Source: Nocardiopsis sp. FIRDI 009
GTDB taxonomy: Bacteria; Actinomycetota; Actinomycetes; Streptosporangiales; Streptosporangiaceae
Assembly (NCBI RefSeq): GCF_003386285.1
Contig: NZ_QPNC01000015.1
Span: forward strand, 1 to 64,000
DNA: 64,000 nt
Direction of reading: 5' to 3'
The translations under genes were made by a program, and so were the position numbers. Numbering within the stretch: position 1 is the stretch's first letter; each line of letters begins with the position of its first letter. The notes under the pieces were generated by a model. It saw only the letters and a program-made list of their open reading frames with translations, had not been told where the DNA came from and did not search any database. Positions 52,179 through 63,514 of this stretch are shown piece by piece.

Positions 52179-52190
52179 TTAGGAGATGTC

Positions 52191-53723
52191 ATGATCGACG
52201 TCCTCATCGTGGGAGGGGGCCCGACCGGGCTCGCCCTCGCCGCGCGCCTCCTCCAGTTCGGGGTCCGCCCACGCGTCATCGACAAGCACGCGGGCGTACT
52301 GGAACTGACCAAGTCCGCCGCCCTGCACGCCCGCACCCTGGAACACCTGCGCGACCTCGGCGTGGCCGACACGGTGCTGGCCGAGGGTCAGCGGGTGGAC
52401 GTCCTGACGCTGCGGACCGGGTACCGGGACCGGATCTCCGTGGACTTTCGCACCCTGGCCGACACCGCCTACCCGTTCATGGTGGACATCCCCCAGGCAC
52501 GCACCGAGCACCTGCTCATCGACCTGCTCGCGGAGCACGGTGTGCGGGTCGAGCGCGAGACCGAGTGCGTCGGGATCGAGCAGCACGCCGACGGGGTCCG
52601 TGCGACGGTCGTCGCCGACGGCCGGTCCCGCACCCTGGAGGCCCGCTGGGTGGTCGGGTGCGACGGGTCCAGGAGCACCGTGCGCGAACTCCTCGGGATC
52701 GGGCGCGTCGGCGCTCCCTACGCCGACGACTGGGTGCTGTGCGACGCCGTCGTCGACTGGCCCCTGCCCCGGAACGAGATGGCCTTCTCCGGCGACACGG
52801 AGGGAATCTTCGGCGTCTTCCCGCTGCCCGGCGACCGCCGCTACCGCCTCGCCTACACCGCCACCCCCGGGGTGGCGCCCAGCATCGAGGACGCCCAGCG
52901 CGGCATGGCCCGCACCGGGGTCGACGGGACCATCCGCTCCGTCGACGAGTTCTGGACCTTCTCGCTCGCCCACGAGCAGGCCGTCCGCTACCGGAGCGGA
53001 CGGGTGTTCCTGGCCGGGGACGCCGGGCACGTGCACACCCCGTTCGGCGGCCAGGGCCTCAACCTGGGCGTCGGCGACGCGATGAACCTGGCCTGGCGGC
53101 TGGCCGCCGTCCTCGGCGGCGCGGACCCCGGCCTGCTCGACGGCTACCAGGACGAACGCCACCCGGTCGCGGCCGAGGTCATCGCCTTCACCCACCGGGG
53201 CGCCCAGGCCATGCTGCTGCGCGGCGACCCGCGCCGCCACCTGCGTGACGCGGCGCTGACCGTGCTCCGGTCCTCCGAGCGCGCACGGCGCGCACTCGCC
53301 CGCCGGTTCTCCCAGCTCGACCACCGCTACCGCGGCGCCCCGGGCACCGGGGGCCGCGCGGGCGGCCTGGTCGGGGGCGACCGGCTGCCCGACACGGAGT
53401 TCTTCGACGGCCTCGCCCAGCGCACCCGCCGCCTGCACGACCTGCTGCCGCGCGACCGGCACACCCTCCTGCTCACCGACGCCACCCAGGCCGACGGGCT
53501 GTCCGTGCCCGACTCCCGCGCGGTCCGCCTCATCACGCCGGACTGGGCGGCGGCCCACGCGGACCGGGGCGTGCCGACCGCCCTCGACCGGGGACGCGCG
53601 GCGGAACGGCTGTACGGCTCCGCCTACCTGGTCCGGCCCGACCGGCACATCGCCCGGATCGGTCCGGCCGGGGAGCTGGCCTCCGTCCCGACCGCGCCCG
53701 TCACCCGTGAGGAGTCCCGATGA
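52191..53723 (+). CDS. FAD-dependent class A monooxygenase
   Basis: The 510-residue flavoprotein has the GxGxxG FAD motif (VGGGPTGLALAARLL) and a second FAD contact GDAGHVHTPFGGQGLNLG near residue 285 with the DG motif of para-hydroxybenzoate hydroxylase-like enzymes (VVGCDGSRSTVR). A C-terminal thioredoxin-like domain follows, as in polyketide or rifampicin hydroxylases. It uses NAD(P)H and O2 to hydroxylate an aromatic substrate. AGGAG precedes ATG 52191. It is first in an operon with an MBL hydrolase. Confidence 0.9.
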   Translation: MIDVLIVGGGPTGLALAARLLQFGVRPRVIDKHAGVLELTKSAALHARTLEHLRDLGVADTVLAEGQRVDVLTLRTGYRDRISVDFRTLADTAYPFMVDIPQARTEHLLIDLLAEHGVRVERETECVGIEQHADGVRATVVADGRSRTLEARWVVGCDGSRSTVRELLGIGRVGAPYADDWVLCDAVVDWPLPRNEMAFSGDTEGIFGVFPLPGDRRYRLAYTATPGVAPSIEDAQRGMARTGVDGTIRSVDEFWTFSLAHEQAVRYRSGRVFLAGDAGHVHTPFGGQGLNLGVGDAMNLAWRLAAVLGGADPGLLDGYQDERHPVAAEVIAFTHRGAQAMLLRGDPRRHLRDAALTVLRSSERARRALARRFSQLDHRYRGAPGTGGRAGGLVGGDRLPDTEFFDGLAQRTRRLHDLLPRDRHTLLLTDATQADGLSVPDSRAVRLITPDWAAAHADRGVPTALDRGRAAERLYGSAYLVRPDRHIARIGPAGELASVPTAPVTREESR

Positions 53724-54388
53724 ACACCTCCGTCGTCCCGTTGCCGCTGGGCGCGTCCACCGCCTACGCGATCCGGGGGGAGCGCACCGTCCTCGTGGAC
53801 ACCGGTTTCGCCGACGGCGAGGACCGGCTGCTCGGTCGCCTGGTCAAGGCGGGTGTCTCCCCCGCCTCGATCTCCCTCGTCGTGCTGACGCACTGCCACC
53901 CCGACCACGCGGGAGGGGCCGCCGGACTCCGCCGGCGGCTGGGGGTCCCGGTGGCGGTGCACGAGGCGGAGGTTTCGTGGGCCAGGTCCGGGACGAGCGA
54001 GTTCTACGCCCCGTTGGGCCTCTTCGGGCGGGTCCTGCGGCGCACCCTGGACACCGGTTTCCCGGCGTTCACCCCGGACGTGGTCCTACGCGACGGCGCC
54101 GACCTCGCGGCCCACGGGGTGCCGGTGGACGTCCTGCACACCCCGGGGCACACCCCCGGATCGATCACCCTCCTGCACCGGGACGGCGGTGAGGCGCTCG
54201 TCGGGGACCTGCTGGCCGGGAGCATGACGCGGCGCGACCGGCCCGGTCCGCCCTTCCTCGCCCAGGACACCGGCTCGATCCGACAGAGCGTGCGGCGGGT
54301 CCTGGACACACGGCCCACGCGGTTCCTGTTCGGCCACGGCCGCCCGGCCTCGGCCGCCTCGGTCCGTCGCCTCCTCGGCTCCGGCTGA
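53720..54388 (+). CDS. MBL-fold metallohydrolase
   Basis: The 222-residue protein has the HxHxDH zinc motif as THCHPDHAGG near residue 57, a third ligand-bearing HTPGHTPGS, and later FGHGRPA. It hydrolyses ester-type bonds in many family members. Its ATG overlaps the monooxygenase TGA as ATGA, so the two are translationally coupled; it may process the monooxygenase product. Confidence 0.88.
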   Translation: MNTSVVPLPLGASTAYAIRGERTVLVDTGFADGEDRLLGRLVKAGVSPASISLVVLTHCHPDHAGGAAGLRRRLGVPVAVHEAEVSWARSGTSEFYAPLGLFGRVLRRTLDTGFPAFTPDVVLRDGADLAAHGVPVDVLHTPGHTPGSITLLHRDGGEALVGDLLAGSMTRRDRPGPPFLAQDTGSIRQSVRRVLDTRPTRFLFGHGRPASAASVRRLLGSG

Positions 54389-54435
54389 GGCATGCGCGCA
54401 CCCCGGGTGACACCCCCCGCTGCCAGACTGTCCCC

Positions 54436-55023
54436 ATGCTGATCGTCATGAGCGGGCTGCCCGGAACCGGGAAGAGCACCCTCGCCCGCGCGCTCGGGAA
54501 GGAGCTCGGCGCACCGGTGCTGTCCGTCGACCCGGCCGAGGCCGCCATGCGGCGGTCGGGGGTGGGGCGGGACCAACCGACCGGGTTGGCGGCCTACGTC
54601 GTGGTGGAGGCGCTGGCCTCCGACGTCCTCGCCCTGGGCCTACCCGTCATCGTCGACGCGGTCAACGACGCGCGGGAGGCCCGGGACCGGTGGCGCGGCC
54701 TCGCCGACCGGCACGACCGCCCCCTGCGGTTCGTGCACGTCGTCTGCTCCGACGCCGACCTGCACCGCCACAGGCTGGAGAACCGCACCCGTGACCTCCC
54801 GGGTCTTGCCGAACCCGGGTGGGAGTCGGTCGAGGCCCGCCGGATCGGCTTCGCCGGCTGGACCGGCGAACGGATCGTGGTCGACTCGGTCCGCCCGCTG
54901 GCGGACAACGTCCGGGCGGTGGTCGACGGCCTCGCCGCCGACCGTCGCACGGCGGGGGTGCGCGAGTTCTCCCCGGAGATCGCCGACCGGGACGCCGGAC
55001 TCCTCCGGCGACTGGCGGAGTAG
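54436..55023 (+). CDS. AAA/P-loop kinase-like protein
   Basis: The 195-residue protein has a Walker A motif GLPGTGKST near the start and a family-like DAVNDAREARDRW segment. It resembles small ATP-dependent kinases such as adenylylsulfate- or gluconate-kinase-like proteins. The substrate is not known. ATG 54436 lies 6 nt from CAGACT, so it is probably leaderless. Confidence 0.78.
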   Translation: MLIVMSGLPGTGKSTLARALGKELGAPVLSVDPAEAAMRRSGVGRDQPTGLAAYVVVEALASDVLALGLPVIVDAVNDAREARDRWRGLADRHDRPLRFVHVVCSDADLHRHRLENRTRDLPGLAEPGWESVEARRIGFAGWTGERIVVDSVRPLADNVRAVVDGLAADRRTAGVREFSPEIADRDAGLLRRLAE

Positions 55024-55040
55024 TCCCCTCCCCACGCGGC

Positions 55041-55080
55041 GGGGCCGCGCCCCCTGGAGGTCTCCAGGGGGCGCGGCCCC
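55041..55080. terminator. Strong bidirectional terminator
   Basis: A perfect 18-bp stem (55041-55058 with 55063-55080) with a GGTC loop lies between the convergent kinase-like gene (55023) and the sdhB gene (55103). Confidence 0.85.
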
Positions 55081-55102
55081 GTGCGACGCTCGGGACCGGC
55101 GG

Positions 55103-55845
55103 TCAGCCGATGCCCTTGCTGAGCGAGCCCAGCAGGTCGCGGTTGAGCTGGGAGATGGTGTCCAGCGGGATGCCCTTCGGGCAGACCGCGGCGCACTCAC
55201 CGATGTTGGTGCAGCCGCCGAAGTCCTCCTCGTCGTGCTGGTTGACCATCTTCACCACGCGCGAGGCCCGCTCCGGCTGCCCCTGCGGGAGCATGCCCAG
55301 GTGGGTGACCTTCGCGGCGGTGAACAGCATGCCGGAGGCGTTCGGGCAGGCCGCCACGCACGCGCCGCAGCCGATGCAGGTCGCGGCGTCGAACGCGCGG
55401 TCGGCGTCGTCCTTGGGCACCGGGGTGGCGTGGGCGTCCGGGGCGGTACCGGTCGGGGCGCTGATGTAGCCGCCCGCCTGGATGATGCGGTCGAAGGCGC
55501 CGCGGTCCACGACCAGGTCCTTGACCACCGGGAACGCCTTGGCGCGCCACGGCTCGACGGTGATGGTGTCACCGTCCTTGAAGCTGCGCATGTGCAGCTG
55601 GCAGGTGGTGGTGACCTCCGGGCCGTGGGCCTCACCGTCGATCACGACACCGCAGGCGCCGCAGATGCCCTCACGGCAGTCGTGGTCGAAGGCGACCGGG
55701 TCCTCGTCCTGAAGCGTGAGCTTCTCGTTGAGGACGTCGAGCATCTCCAGGAAGGACATGTCCGGCGAGACGTCCGAGAGCTCGTAGTTGACCATCCGGC
55801 CCTCGTCGTCCGGGCCCTTCTGGCGCCATACGCGCAGGGTGATCT

Positions 55846-55849
<4 letters not shown>
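55103..55849 (-). CDS. sdhB: Succinate dehydrogenase iron-sulfur subunit (first operon)
   Basis: The 248-residue subunit has three Fe-S sites: a plant-type [2Fe-2S] ([10 protein letters not shown]), a [4Fe-4S] ([12 protein letters not shown]), and a [3Fe-4S] ([12 protein letters not shown]). It passes electrons from the flavin to quinone. GTG 55849 overlaps the sdhA stop by GTGA, with GGAG six bases upstream. It is last in the sdhCAB operon. Confidence 0.95.
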
Positions 55850-57791
<1,942 letters not shown>

Positions 57792-57792
<1 letters not shown>

Positions 57793-58499
57793 TAAGGCAC
57801 CAGTCCAAAGGTGACCGCCAGAGGCGGAAGGAGGAAGCCGACGGTCACGACCAGCGCGATGGTCACGGCCACGGCGTTGATCTTGCCCTGACGGCCGGCC
57901 TTGTTGGCGCCGAGCGTGGCGGCGCCGCTCCAGATGCCGTGCCGCAGGTGGAAGCCGGCCGCGATGACCGCCGCCACGTAGAACAGGGTCACGTACCAGT
58001 ACTCGGGCTGGAAGCCGTTGACGAGCCGCTCGTAGGGGCTGTCGGAGGCGCCGCCCGGTGCGATGACGTTCACCGTCAGGTGCAGGATGTGGAAGATCAC
58101 GAAGAGCGCGATCAGGACGCCGCCCCAGCGCATGGTGTAGGAGGCGTACGTGCGCTGCACGCGCTTGGTCACCTGGTACCGGTGGACGCCGCCACGCGCG
58201 CGGTTGTCGCGCATGGTGAGCACGACCGCGCAGTAGATGTGGATCAGGACGCTCGTCAGCAGGACGACGCGCGCGATCCACAGGAAGCCCCCGTGCGGGA
58301 GGAGCGGCTCGCCGAGCTCGCGGAGCCCCTCGGCGTAGCCGTCGAAGGCGTCCTGTCCCAGGAAGACTTTGAGGTTGCCGTACATGTGCGCGATCAAATA
58401 CAGCACCAGGATCGCACCGGTGACCGCCATCGCTGACTTGAGCGCCACCGTGGACCCGTAGGCCGTAGACCGCTTCTTGGTCAAGGTACTGTTCGCCAC
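57792..58499 (-). CDS. sdhC: Succinate dehydrogenase cytochrome b subunit (first operon)
   Basis: The 235-residue anchor has five hydrophobic segments with candidate haem-ligand His residues in [11 protein letters not shown]-like and HILHLTVN regions. It is the B. subtilis/Corynebacterium-type single-subunit cytochrome b558. GTG 58499 lies 8 nt after a TAAAGT -10 (58508-58513), so it is probably leaderless. A divergent LysR gene shares the promoter region. Confidence 0.92.
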
Positions 58500-58579
58500 A
58501 GCCTGCCACTTTAAAATCGAGTTAAGTCTGACGTCCAAGTCATCAGGACGCTGGTGTCCATAGCTCTAGGCTATGGAGC

Positions 58580-59599
58580 ATGCAGTTCCAGCAGCTCGCG
58601 TACTTCGTCGCGGTAGCCCGCACACGCCATTTCACCCGCGCAGCCGAGCTTTCGCGCGTCGCGCAGCCGAGCTTGAGCAAACAGATCCGCAGCCTTGAGC
58701 GGGAGTTGGGCGCACCGTTATTCAGTCGTGCCAGGGGAAACATCACACTCACACCGGCGGGTGAGGCGCTCCTGCCGCTGGCCCAGCGGATGCTGACCGA
58801 CCTGGAGACCGCCCGCCGCGAGGTGGCGGAGCTGGCCGGGGTCCGCCGGGGCCGGGTGCGGCTGGGCGCGACCCCCTCGCTGTGCGCGGGGCTGCTGGCC
58901 GACGTGCTCGCGGACTTCCACACCCGCTTCCCCGGTATCGAACTCCAGGTGGAGGAGAGCGGTTCGCGCGACCTCATCCGCGACCTGGGCCGCGGCGAGC
59001 TGGACCTGGCGCTGATCATCCTCCCCCTGCAGAGCAGCGATCCGGACTTCGCCACCACTCCGATCCTGCGGGAGAACCTGGTGGTGGCCAGCCCGATGAG
59101 CCAGCCCTCGCCGAACGGCCGCGCCTCGATCCGCATCACCGAGCTCCAGGGCCGCCCCCTGGTCATGTTCCGGCGCGGGTACGACGTGCGCGAGGCGACG
59201 CTGCGCGCGTGCCGGGCCGCCGGGTTCGATCCCGAACTGGCCGTCGAGGGCGGCGAGATGGACGCCGTGCTCCGGTTCGTGGAGGCGGGCCTGGGACTGG
59301 CGGTCGTGCCGAGCATGGTGCTGCGCAACCGCCCCGGCCTGCGCGGGACGCCCCTGGCCCGCCCGCGGCTGCTGCGGACGGTGGCGCTGGCGCACCGCAA
59401 GGACGTGGAGCCCTCGCACTCGGCGGACGCCTTCCGCCGCCACCTCAACCGGTACCTGCTGGACCTGACGCCGAAGGAGCTGGGTCCGGACCTGGAGGTA
59501 CTGATTTCGGCCACGGACGCGGGCGCCCCGGAGGAGGCGCCGGACGGCGACGAGGACGCGGCCCCCGCGCCCCGCAGCAGAAAAAAGGGCCGAAGCTAG
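58580..59599 (+). CDS. LysR-family regulator between two succinate dehydrogenase operons
   Basis: The 339-residue LysR regulator has an N-terminal winged helix-turn-helix (about 3-60) and an effector-binding domain. The gene contains a TTA codon at residue 47 (58718-58720), which in actinomycetes may need the bldA-type tRNA. I noticed no other TTA codon in the clear genes. It lies between and divergent from sdhCAB, and upstream of a second SDH operon, making it a candidate regulator of either. ATG 58580 follows TAGGCT by 7 nt, so it is probably leaderless. The tail is basic and disordered. Confidence 0.85.
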   Translation: MQFQQLAYFVAVARTRHFTRAAELSRVAQPSLSKQIRSLERELGAPLFSRARGNITLTPAGEALLPLAQRMLTDLETARREVAELAGVRRGRVRLGATPSLCAGLLADVLADFHTRFPGIELQVEESGSRDLIRDLGRGELDLALIILPLQSSDPDFATTPILRENLVVASPMSQPSPNGRASIRITELQGRPLVMFRRGYDVREATLRACRAAGFDPELAVEGGEMDAVLRFVEAGLGLAVVPSMVLRNRPGLRGTPLARPRLLRTVALAHRKDVEPSHSADAFRRHLNRYLLDLTPKELGPDLEVLISATDAGAPEEAPDGDEDAAPAPRSRKKGRS

Positions 59600-59904
59600 C
59601 AGGTTCCTCTCACTTCACCCCAATACCACAGTGGGCGAAGTTTCCAAAAACACTATTTGCGACAAAAGCCCACAAAGGGCATCAAAATTCCACGCAAGAG
59701 TGGCGCATTTCACACACGTTCACCCCGTGTTTCTTGGCCACTGGAACGTGACCGTGATCACAGCACCCTAACGTTGCGTTGCAGACCGGCTTCGCTACTG
59801 CCTCTCCCCAGCCGTCCAGCACGCCCGGAGAGCGGCCGCGGCCACGGGGCGCAGACCGCCCGCCCGTGCGCCCGGAGCTCTCCACGAAAGAGGTGGAGAC
59901 CACG
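59600..59904 (+). other. 305-bp regulatory gap before the second SDH operon
   Basis: The left part (about 59620-59710) is the most AT-rich stretch I saw in the window and has a small GCCC/GGGC stem near 59670. The right part has a CRP-like site and -10. No gene is evident; a GTG at 59779 in frame with sdhC-like would add a non-homologous leader. Confidence 0.4.
59747..59774 (+). promoter_or_regulatory. CRP-like site at the -35 and -10 of the second SDH operon
   Basis: CGTGA-N6-TCACA (59747-59762) fits the CRP/GlxR consensus TGTGA-N6-TCACA at 9 of 10 defined positions. TAACGT (59769-59774) is a -10. The site overlaps where the -35 should be, which suits an activator. Confidence 0.5.
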
Positions 59905-60717
59905 GTGACCTCGACCGAAAGCGCGCGACCGGGCAGCGGCCGGGCGCGCGTCGCCCAGCGCACGCTGCGCACCGACCGATGGTGGCTCGGCCCGACCCTC
60001 ACCACACTGGGCCTGGCCGCCTTCGTCGTCTACAGCACCGTCCGCGTGTTCCAGCAGGACCACTACTGGGTCCAGGAACACCACTACCTGACCCCGTTCT
60101 ACTCACCGTGCGTGGCGCAGCAGTGCGCGCCGGACGCGGCCCTGTTCGGGCGGCTCCCCGTGGAGTTCCCGCCCTTCGTCCCCTACGCCCTGATCAGCCT
60201 GCCGATCCTGCTGCTGTTCCGGGTGACCTGCTACTACTACCGCAAGGCCTACTACCGGTCGGTCTGGCAGGCGCCCACCGCGTGCGCCGTGCGCGAGCCG
60301 CACCGCTCCTACACCGGCGAGACCCGGCCGCTCATGCTCCCCCAGAACGGCCACCGCTACTTCTTCTACGCCGCCTTCGTCATCACCGTGATCAACACGT
60401 GGGACATGGCGGTCGCCTTCGGCCACGGCGCCGACGGAGGCTTCGGGATCGGCGTCGGCAACCTGATCATGCTCGTCAACGTGCTCATGCTCTGGGGGTA
60501 CACGCTCAGCTGCCACTCCTGCCGCCACGTCTTCGGCGGGCGCCTGCGCACCTTCCGCACCCACCCCGTCCAGTACTGGGTGTGGACCCGGTTGTCCACG
60601 CTCAACAACCGGCACATGTACTTCGGCTGGTTCAGCATCGCCACGCTGATGGCCACCGACGCCTACATCGCCCTCGTCGCCAGCGGCGCCATCACCGACC
60701 TGCGGATCCTCAACTGA
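59905..60717 (+). CDS. Succinate dehydrogenase membrane anchor (second operon), Sdh1-like
   Basis: The 270-residue membrane subunit has about five hydrophobic segments. It resembles mycobacterial Sdh1 anchors (Rv0249c-like). A CHSC motif (Cys203, His204, Cys206, His208) and another pair of Cys (69, 74) stand out, and they could match the reported membrane Rieske-type cluster of mycobacterial Sdh1. It carries electrons to menaquinone. GTG 59905 has GGAG six bases upstream. Confidence 0.82.
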   Translation: MTSTESARPGSGRARVAQRTLRTDRWWLGPTLTTLGLAAFVVYSTVRVFQQDHYWVQEHHYLTPFYSPCVAQQCAPDAALFGRLPVEFPPFVPYALISLPILLLFRVTCYYYRKAYYRSVWQAPTACAVREPHRSYTGETRPLMLPQNGHRYFFYAAFVITVINTWDMAVAFGHGADGGFGIGVGNLIMLVNVLMLWGYTLSCHSCRHVFGGRLRTFRTHPVQYWVWTRLSTLNNRHMYFGWFSIATLMATDAYIALVASGAITDLRILN

Positions 60718-60743
60718 GCCCCGGGGAAGGAAGACACCGGTAC

Positions 60744-62672
60744 ATGCCCTCCACAACAGAACCCGACATCACCCGGTACCGCTACGACGTCGTGGTGATC
60801 GGCGCGGGCGGGGCCGGGCTCCGCGCCGCGATCGCCGCCCGCGAGCAGGGGAAGCGCACCGCCGTCATCTCCAAGTCGCTGTTCGGCAAGGCGCACACCG
60901 TGATGGCCGAGGGCGGGGCCGCCGCCGCGCTCGGCAACGCCAACCCCAGCGACGACTGGCGGACGCACTTCCGCGACACGCTGCGCGGCGGCAAGTTCCT
61001 CAACGACCCCCGCATGGCCGAACTCCACGCCCGCGAGGCCCCCGAGCGCATCCTGGAGCTGGAGTACTGGGGCGCGCTGTTCGACCGCACGAAGGACGGG
61101 CTGATCAGCCAGCGCAACTTCGGCGGCCACGAGTACCCCCGACTCGCGCACGTGGGCGACCGCACCGGCCTGGAGATGATCCGCACCCTCCAGCAGCGGA
61201 TCGTGGCGCTCCAGCAGCAGGACGCGGCCGAGCTCGGCGACCCGGACGCGCGGCTGCGGGTCTTCGCCGAGACCGCCGTCACCCGGCTGCTCACCGAGGA
61301 GTCCGCCGACGGCCGCCCCGGGCGGATCCTCGGCGCCTTCGGGTACCGGCGCGTGGACGGCGGCTTCGTGGTCTTCGAGGCCCCCGCCGTCGTCCTGGCC
61401 ACCGGCGGGATCGGCAAGGCGTTCCGCACCACGTCCAACTCCTGGGAGTACACCGGGGACGGGCACGCGCTCGCCCTGCGCGCCGGGGCGTCCCTCATCA
61501 ACATGGAGTTCGTCCAGTTCCACCCCACCGGGATGGTCTGGCCGCCGTCGGTCAAGGGCATCCTCGTCACCGAGTCGGTGCGCGGCGACGGCGGGGTGCT
61601 GCGCAACTCCGAGGGCACCCGGTTCATGTTCGACTACGTGCCCGACGTGTTCCGGTCGCAGTACGCCGAGACCGAGGAGGAGGCCGACGGCTGGTACGAC
61701 GACCCCTCGGGCCACCGCAGGCCGCCCGAACTGCTGCCCCGCGACGAAGTGGCGCGGGCCATCAACAACGAGGTCAAGGAGGGTCGGGGCTCCCCGCACG
61801 GCGGCGTGTTCCTGGACGTGTCCTCCCGGTTGCCCGCCGAGGAGATCCGCAGGCGGCTGCCGTCCATGCACCACCAGTTCAAGGAGCTGGCGGACGTGGA
61901 CATCACCGCCGAACCGATGGAGGTCGGTCCCACCTGCCACTACGTCATGGGCGGGGTCCGGGTGGACGCCGACACCGCCGCCTCCGACGTGCCCGGGCTG
62001 TTCGCGGCGGGCGAGGTCGCGGGAGGGATGCACGGCTCCAACCGACTGGGCGGCAACTCCCTGTCCGACCTGCTGGTGTTCGGGCGGCGGGCCGGGCTCG
62101 GGGCGTGCGGCTACCTGGACTCGCGCGACGGCCCCGAACCGCCGCGCGCCGCGGTCGACGGCGCGGTCGAGCGGGCGGTCGCCGAGGCGCTGTACCCGCT
62201 CAGGCAGGGGGACGGGGTCAACCCCTACGACGTGCACGGACAGCTCCAGGACACGATGAACGACCTGGTCGGCATCATCCGGCGCGGACCGGAGATGGAA
62301 CGGGCGCTGGAGCGGCTGGACGAGTTGGAGGAACGGTCCCGGCTCCTGTGCGCGCCCGGCGACCGGGTGTACAACCCCGGCTGGCACCTGGCGCTGGCGC
62401 TGCCCAACATGGTCCTGGTGTCGCGGGCGATCGCCACCGCCGCGCTGGAACGCACCGAGTCGCGCGGCGGGCACACGCGCGACGACCATCCGGACATGTC
62501 GCCGGAGTGGCGGCGGGTGAACCTGGCGGTCCGGGCGGACGGCGACGATCAGGTCGTCCTGACCCGGCGTCCGGTCGCCGACGTGCCGCCCGAGCTGCTG
62601 GCCCTGTTCGAGCGTGACGAACTGGCCAAGTACCTGACCGAGGAAGAGCTGCCCGAGGAGGAGCGGTCATGA
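60744..62672 (+). CDS. Succinate dehydrogenase flavoprotein subunit (second operon)
   Basis: The 642-residue protein has the IGAGGAGLRAAIAAREQG FAD motif and the covalent-FAD His in AHTVMAEGG. It oxidises succinate to fumarate. It is clearly different from the first-operon SdhA and belongs to the Rv0248c-like group. ATG 60744 has GGAAG upstream. Confidence 0.93.
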   Translation: MPSTTEPDITRYRYDVVVIGAGGAGLRAAIAAREQGKRTAVISKSLFGKAHTVMAEGGAAAALGNANPSDDWRTHFRDTLRGGKFLNDPRMAELHAREAPERILELEYWGALFDRTKDGLISQRNFGGHEYPRLAHVGDRTGLEMIRTLQQRIVALQQQDAAELGDPDARLRVFAETAVTRLLTEESADGRPGRILGAFGYRRVDGGFVVFEAPAVVLATGGIGKAFRTTSNSWEYTGDGHALALRAGASLINMEFVQFHPTGMVWPPSVKGILVTESVRGDGGVLRNSEGTRFMFDYVPDVFRSQYAETEEEADGWYDDPSGHRRPPELLPRDEVARAINNEVKEGRGSPHGGVFLDVSSRLPAEEIRRRLPSMHHQFKELADVDITAEPMEVGPTCHYVMGGVRVDADTAASDVPGLFAAGEVAGGMHGSNRLGGNSLSDLLVFGRRAGLGACGYLDSRDGPEPPRAAVDGAVERAVAEALYPLRQGDGVNPYDVHGQLQDTMNDLVGIIRRGPEMERALERLDELEERSRLLCAPGDRVYNPGWHLALALPNMVLVSRAIATAALERTESRGGHTRDDHPDMSPEWRRVNLAVRADGDDQVVLTRRPVADVPPELLALFERDELAKYLTEEELPEEERS

Positions 62673-63463
62673 GTGAGCGGAAGTTCCGGGTGTGGCGCGG
62701 CTCCGGCGAGGGCGGCGGCCTGACCGACTACACGGTGGACGTGCACGAGGGCGAGGTGGTGCTCGACGTGCTGCACCGCCTCCAGGCCACCCAGGCGCCC
62801 GACCTCGCCGTCCGGTGGAACTGCAAGGCGGGCAAGTGCGGGTCGTGCTCGGTGGAGATCAACGGCAGACCCCGGTTGTCGTGCATGACCCGGATGAGCG
62901 TGTTCGAGCCGGACGAGGTCGTGACCGTGACGCCGATGCGCACCTTCCCCGTGGTCAGGGACCTGGTGTGCGACGTGTCGTTCAATTACCGGAAGGCGCG
63001 GGAGATCCCGTCCTTCACCCCCGATCCGAACACCGGGCCGGGCGACTTCCGGATGAGGCAGGAGGATGTGGAGCGGTCACAGGAGTTCCGCAAGTGCATC
63101 GAGTGCTTCCTGTGCAACAACGTGTGCCACGTGATCCGTGACCACGAGGAGAACATGGAGCACTTCTCCGGGCCGCGGTTCCTCATGCGGGTGGCGGAGT
63201 TGGAGATGCATCCCGAGGACACCGCGGACCGGAGGAAGATCGCGCAGGACGAGTTCGGGATGGGGTACTGCAACATCACCAAGTGCTGCACGGAGGTGTG
63301 CCCGGAGGGGATCCACATCACCGACAACGCGCTGATCCCGCTCAAGGAGCGGGTGGTGGACCGCAAGTACGACCCGCTGGTGTGGCTGGGGTCGAAGATC
63401 GGCGTGCGCCCCAAGGACACGCCGATCGTGCCGAACACCCGGCGGCCCGCCGACGAGGGCTGA
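62669..63463 (+). CDS. Succinate dehydrogenase iron-sulfur subunit (second operon)
   Basis: The 264-residue subunit has [2Fe-2S] (CKAGKCGSCS), [4Fe-4S] (CIECFLCNNVCH) and [3Fe-4S] (CNITKCCTEVCP) sites. It is similar to Rv0247c and passes electrons toward the anchor. ATG overlaps the flavoprotein stop by ATGA. A perfect 16-bp terminator follows. Confidence 0.93.
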   Translation: MSERKFRVWRGSGEGGGLTDYTVDVHEGEVVLDVLHRLQATQAPDLAVRWNCKAGKCGSCSVEINGRPRLSCMTRMSVFEPDEVVTVTPMRTFPVVRDLVCDVSFNYRKAREIPSFTPDPNTGPGDFRMRQEDVERSQEFRKCIECFLCNNVCHVIRDHEENMEHFSGPRFLMRVAELEMHPEDTADRRKIAQDEFGMGYCNITKCCTEVCPEGIHITDNALIPLKERVVDRKYDPLVWLGSKIGVRPKDTPIVPNTRRPADEG

Positions 63464-63472
63464 TGTCCGCTG

Positions 63473-63510
63473 CCGTGTGGGGCGGCGGTGTCGTCCGCCG
63501 CCCCACACGG
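63473..63510. terminator. Bidirectional terminator
   Basis: A perfect 16-bp stem (63473-63488 with 63495-63510) with a 6-nt loop lies between the convergent sdh gene (ends 63463) and the proline-rich gene (ends 63515). Confidence 0.85.
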
Positions 63511-63514
63511 GTGG

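Noticed and set aside
52191-54388. Antibiotic biosynthetic cluster around the monooxygenase
   Set aside because: No synthase or carrier gene is nearby; a small detoxification operon is simpler.
59979-60743. Extension of the second SdhA frame
   Set aside because: It lies out of frame inside the membrane-anchor gene; ATG 60744 has a ribosome-binding site and starts just before the FAD motif.
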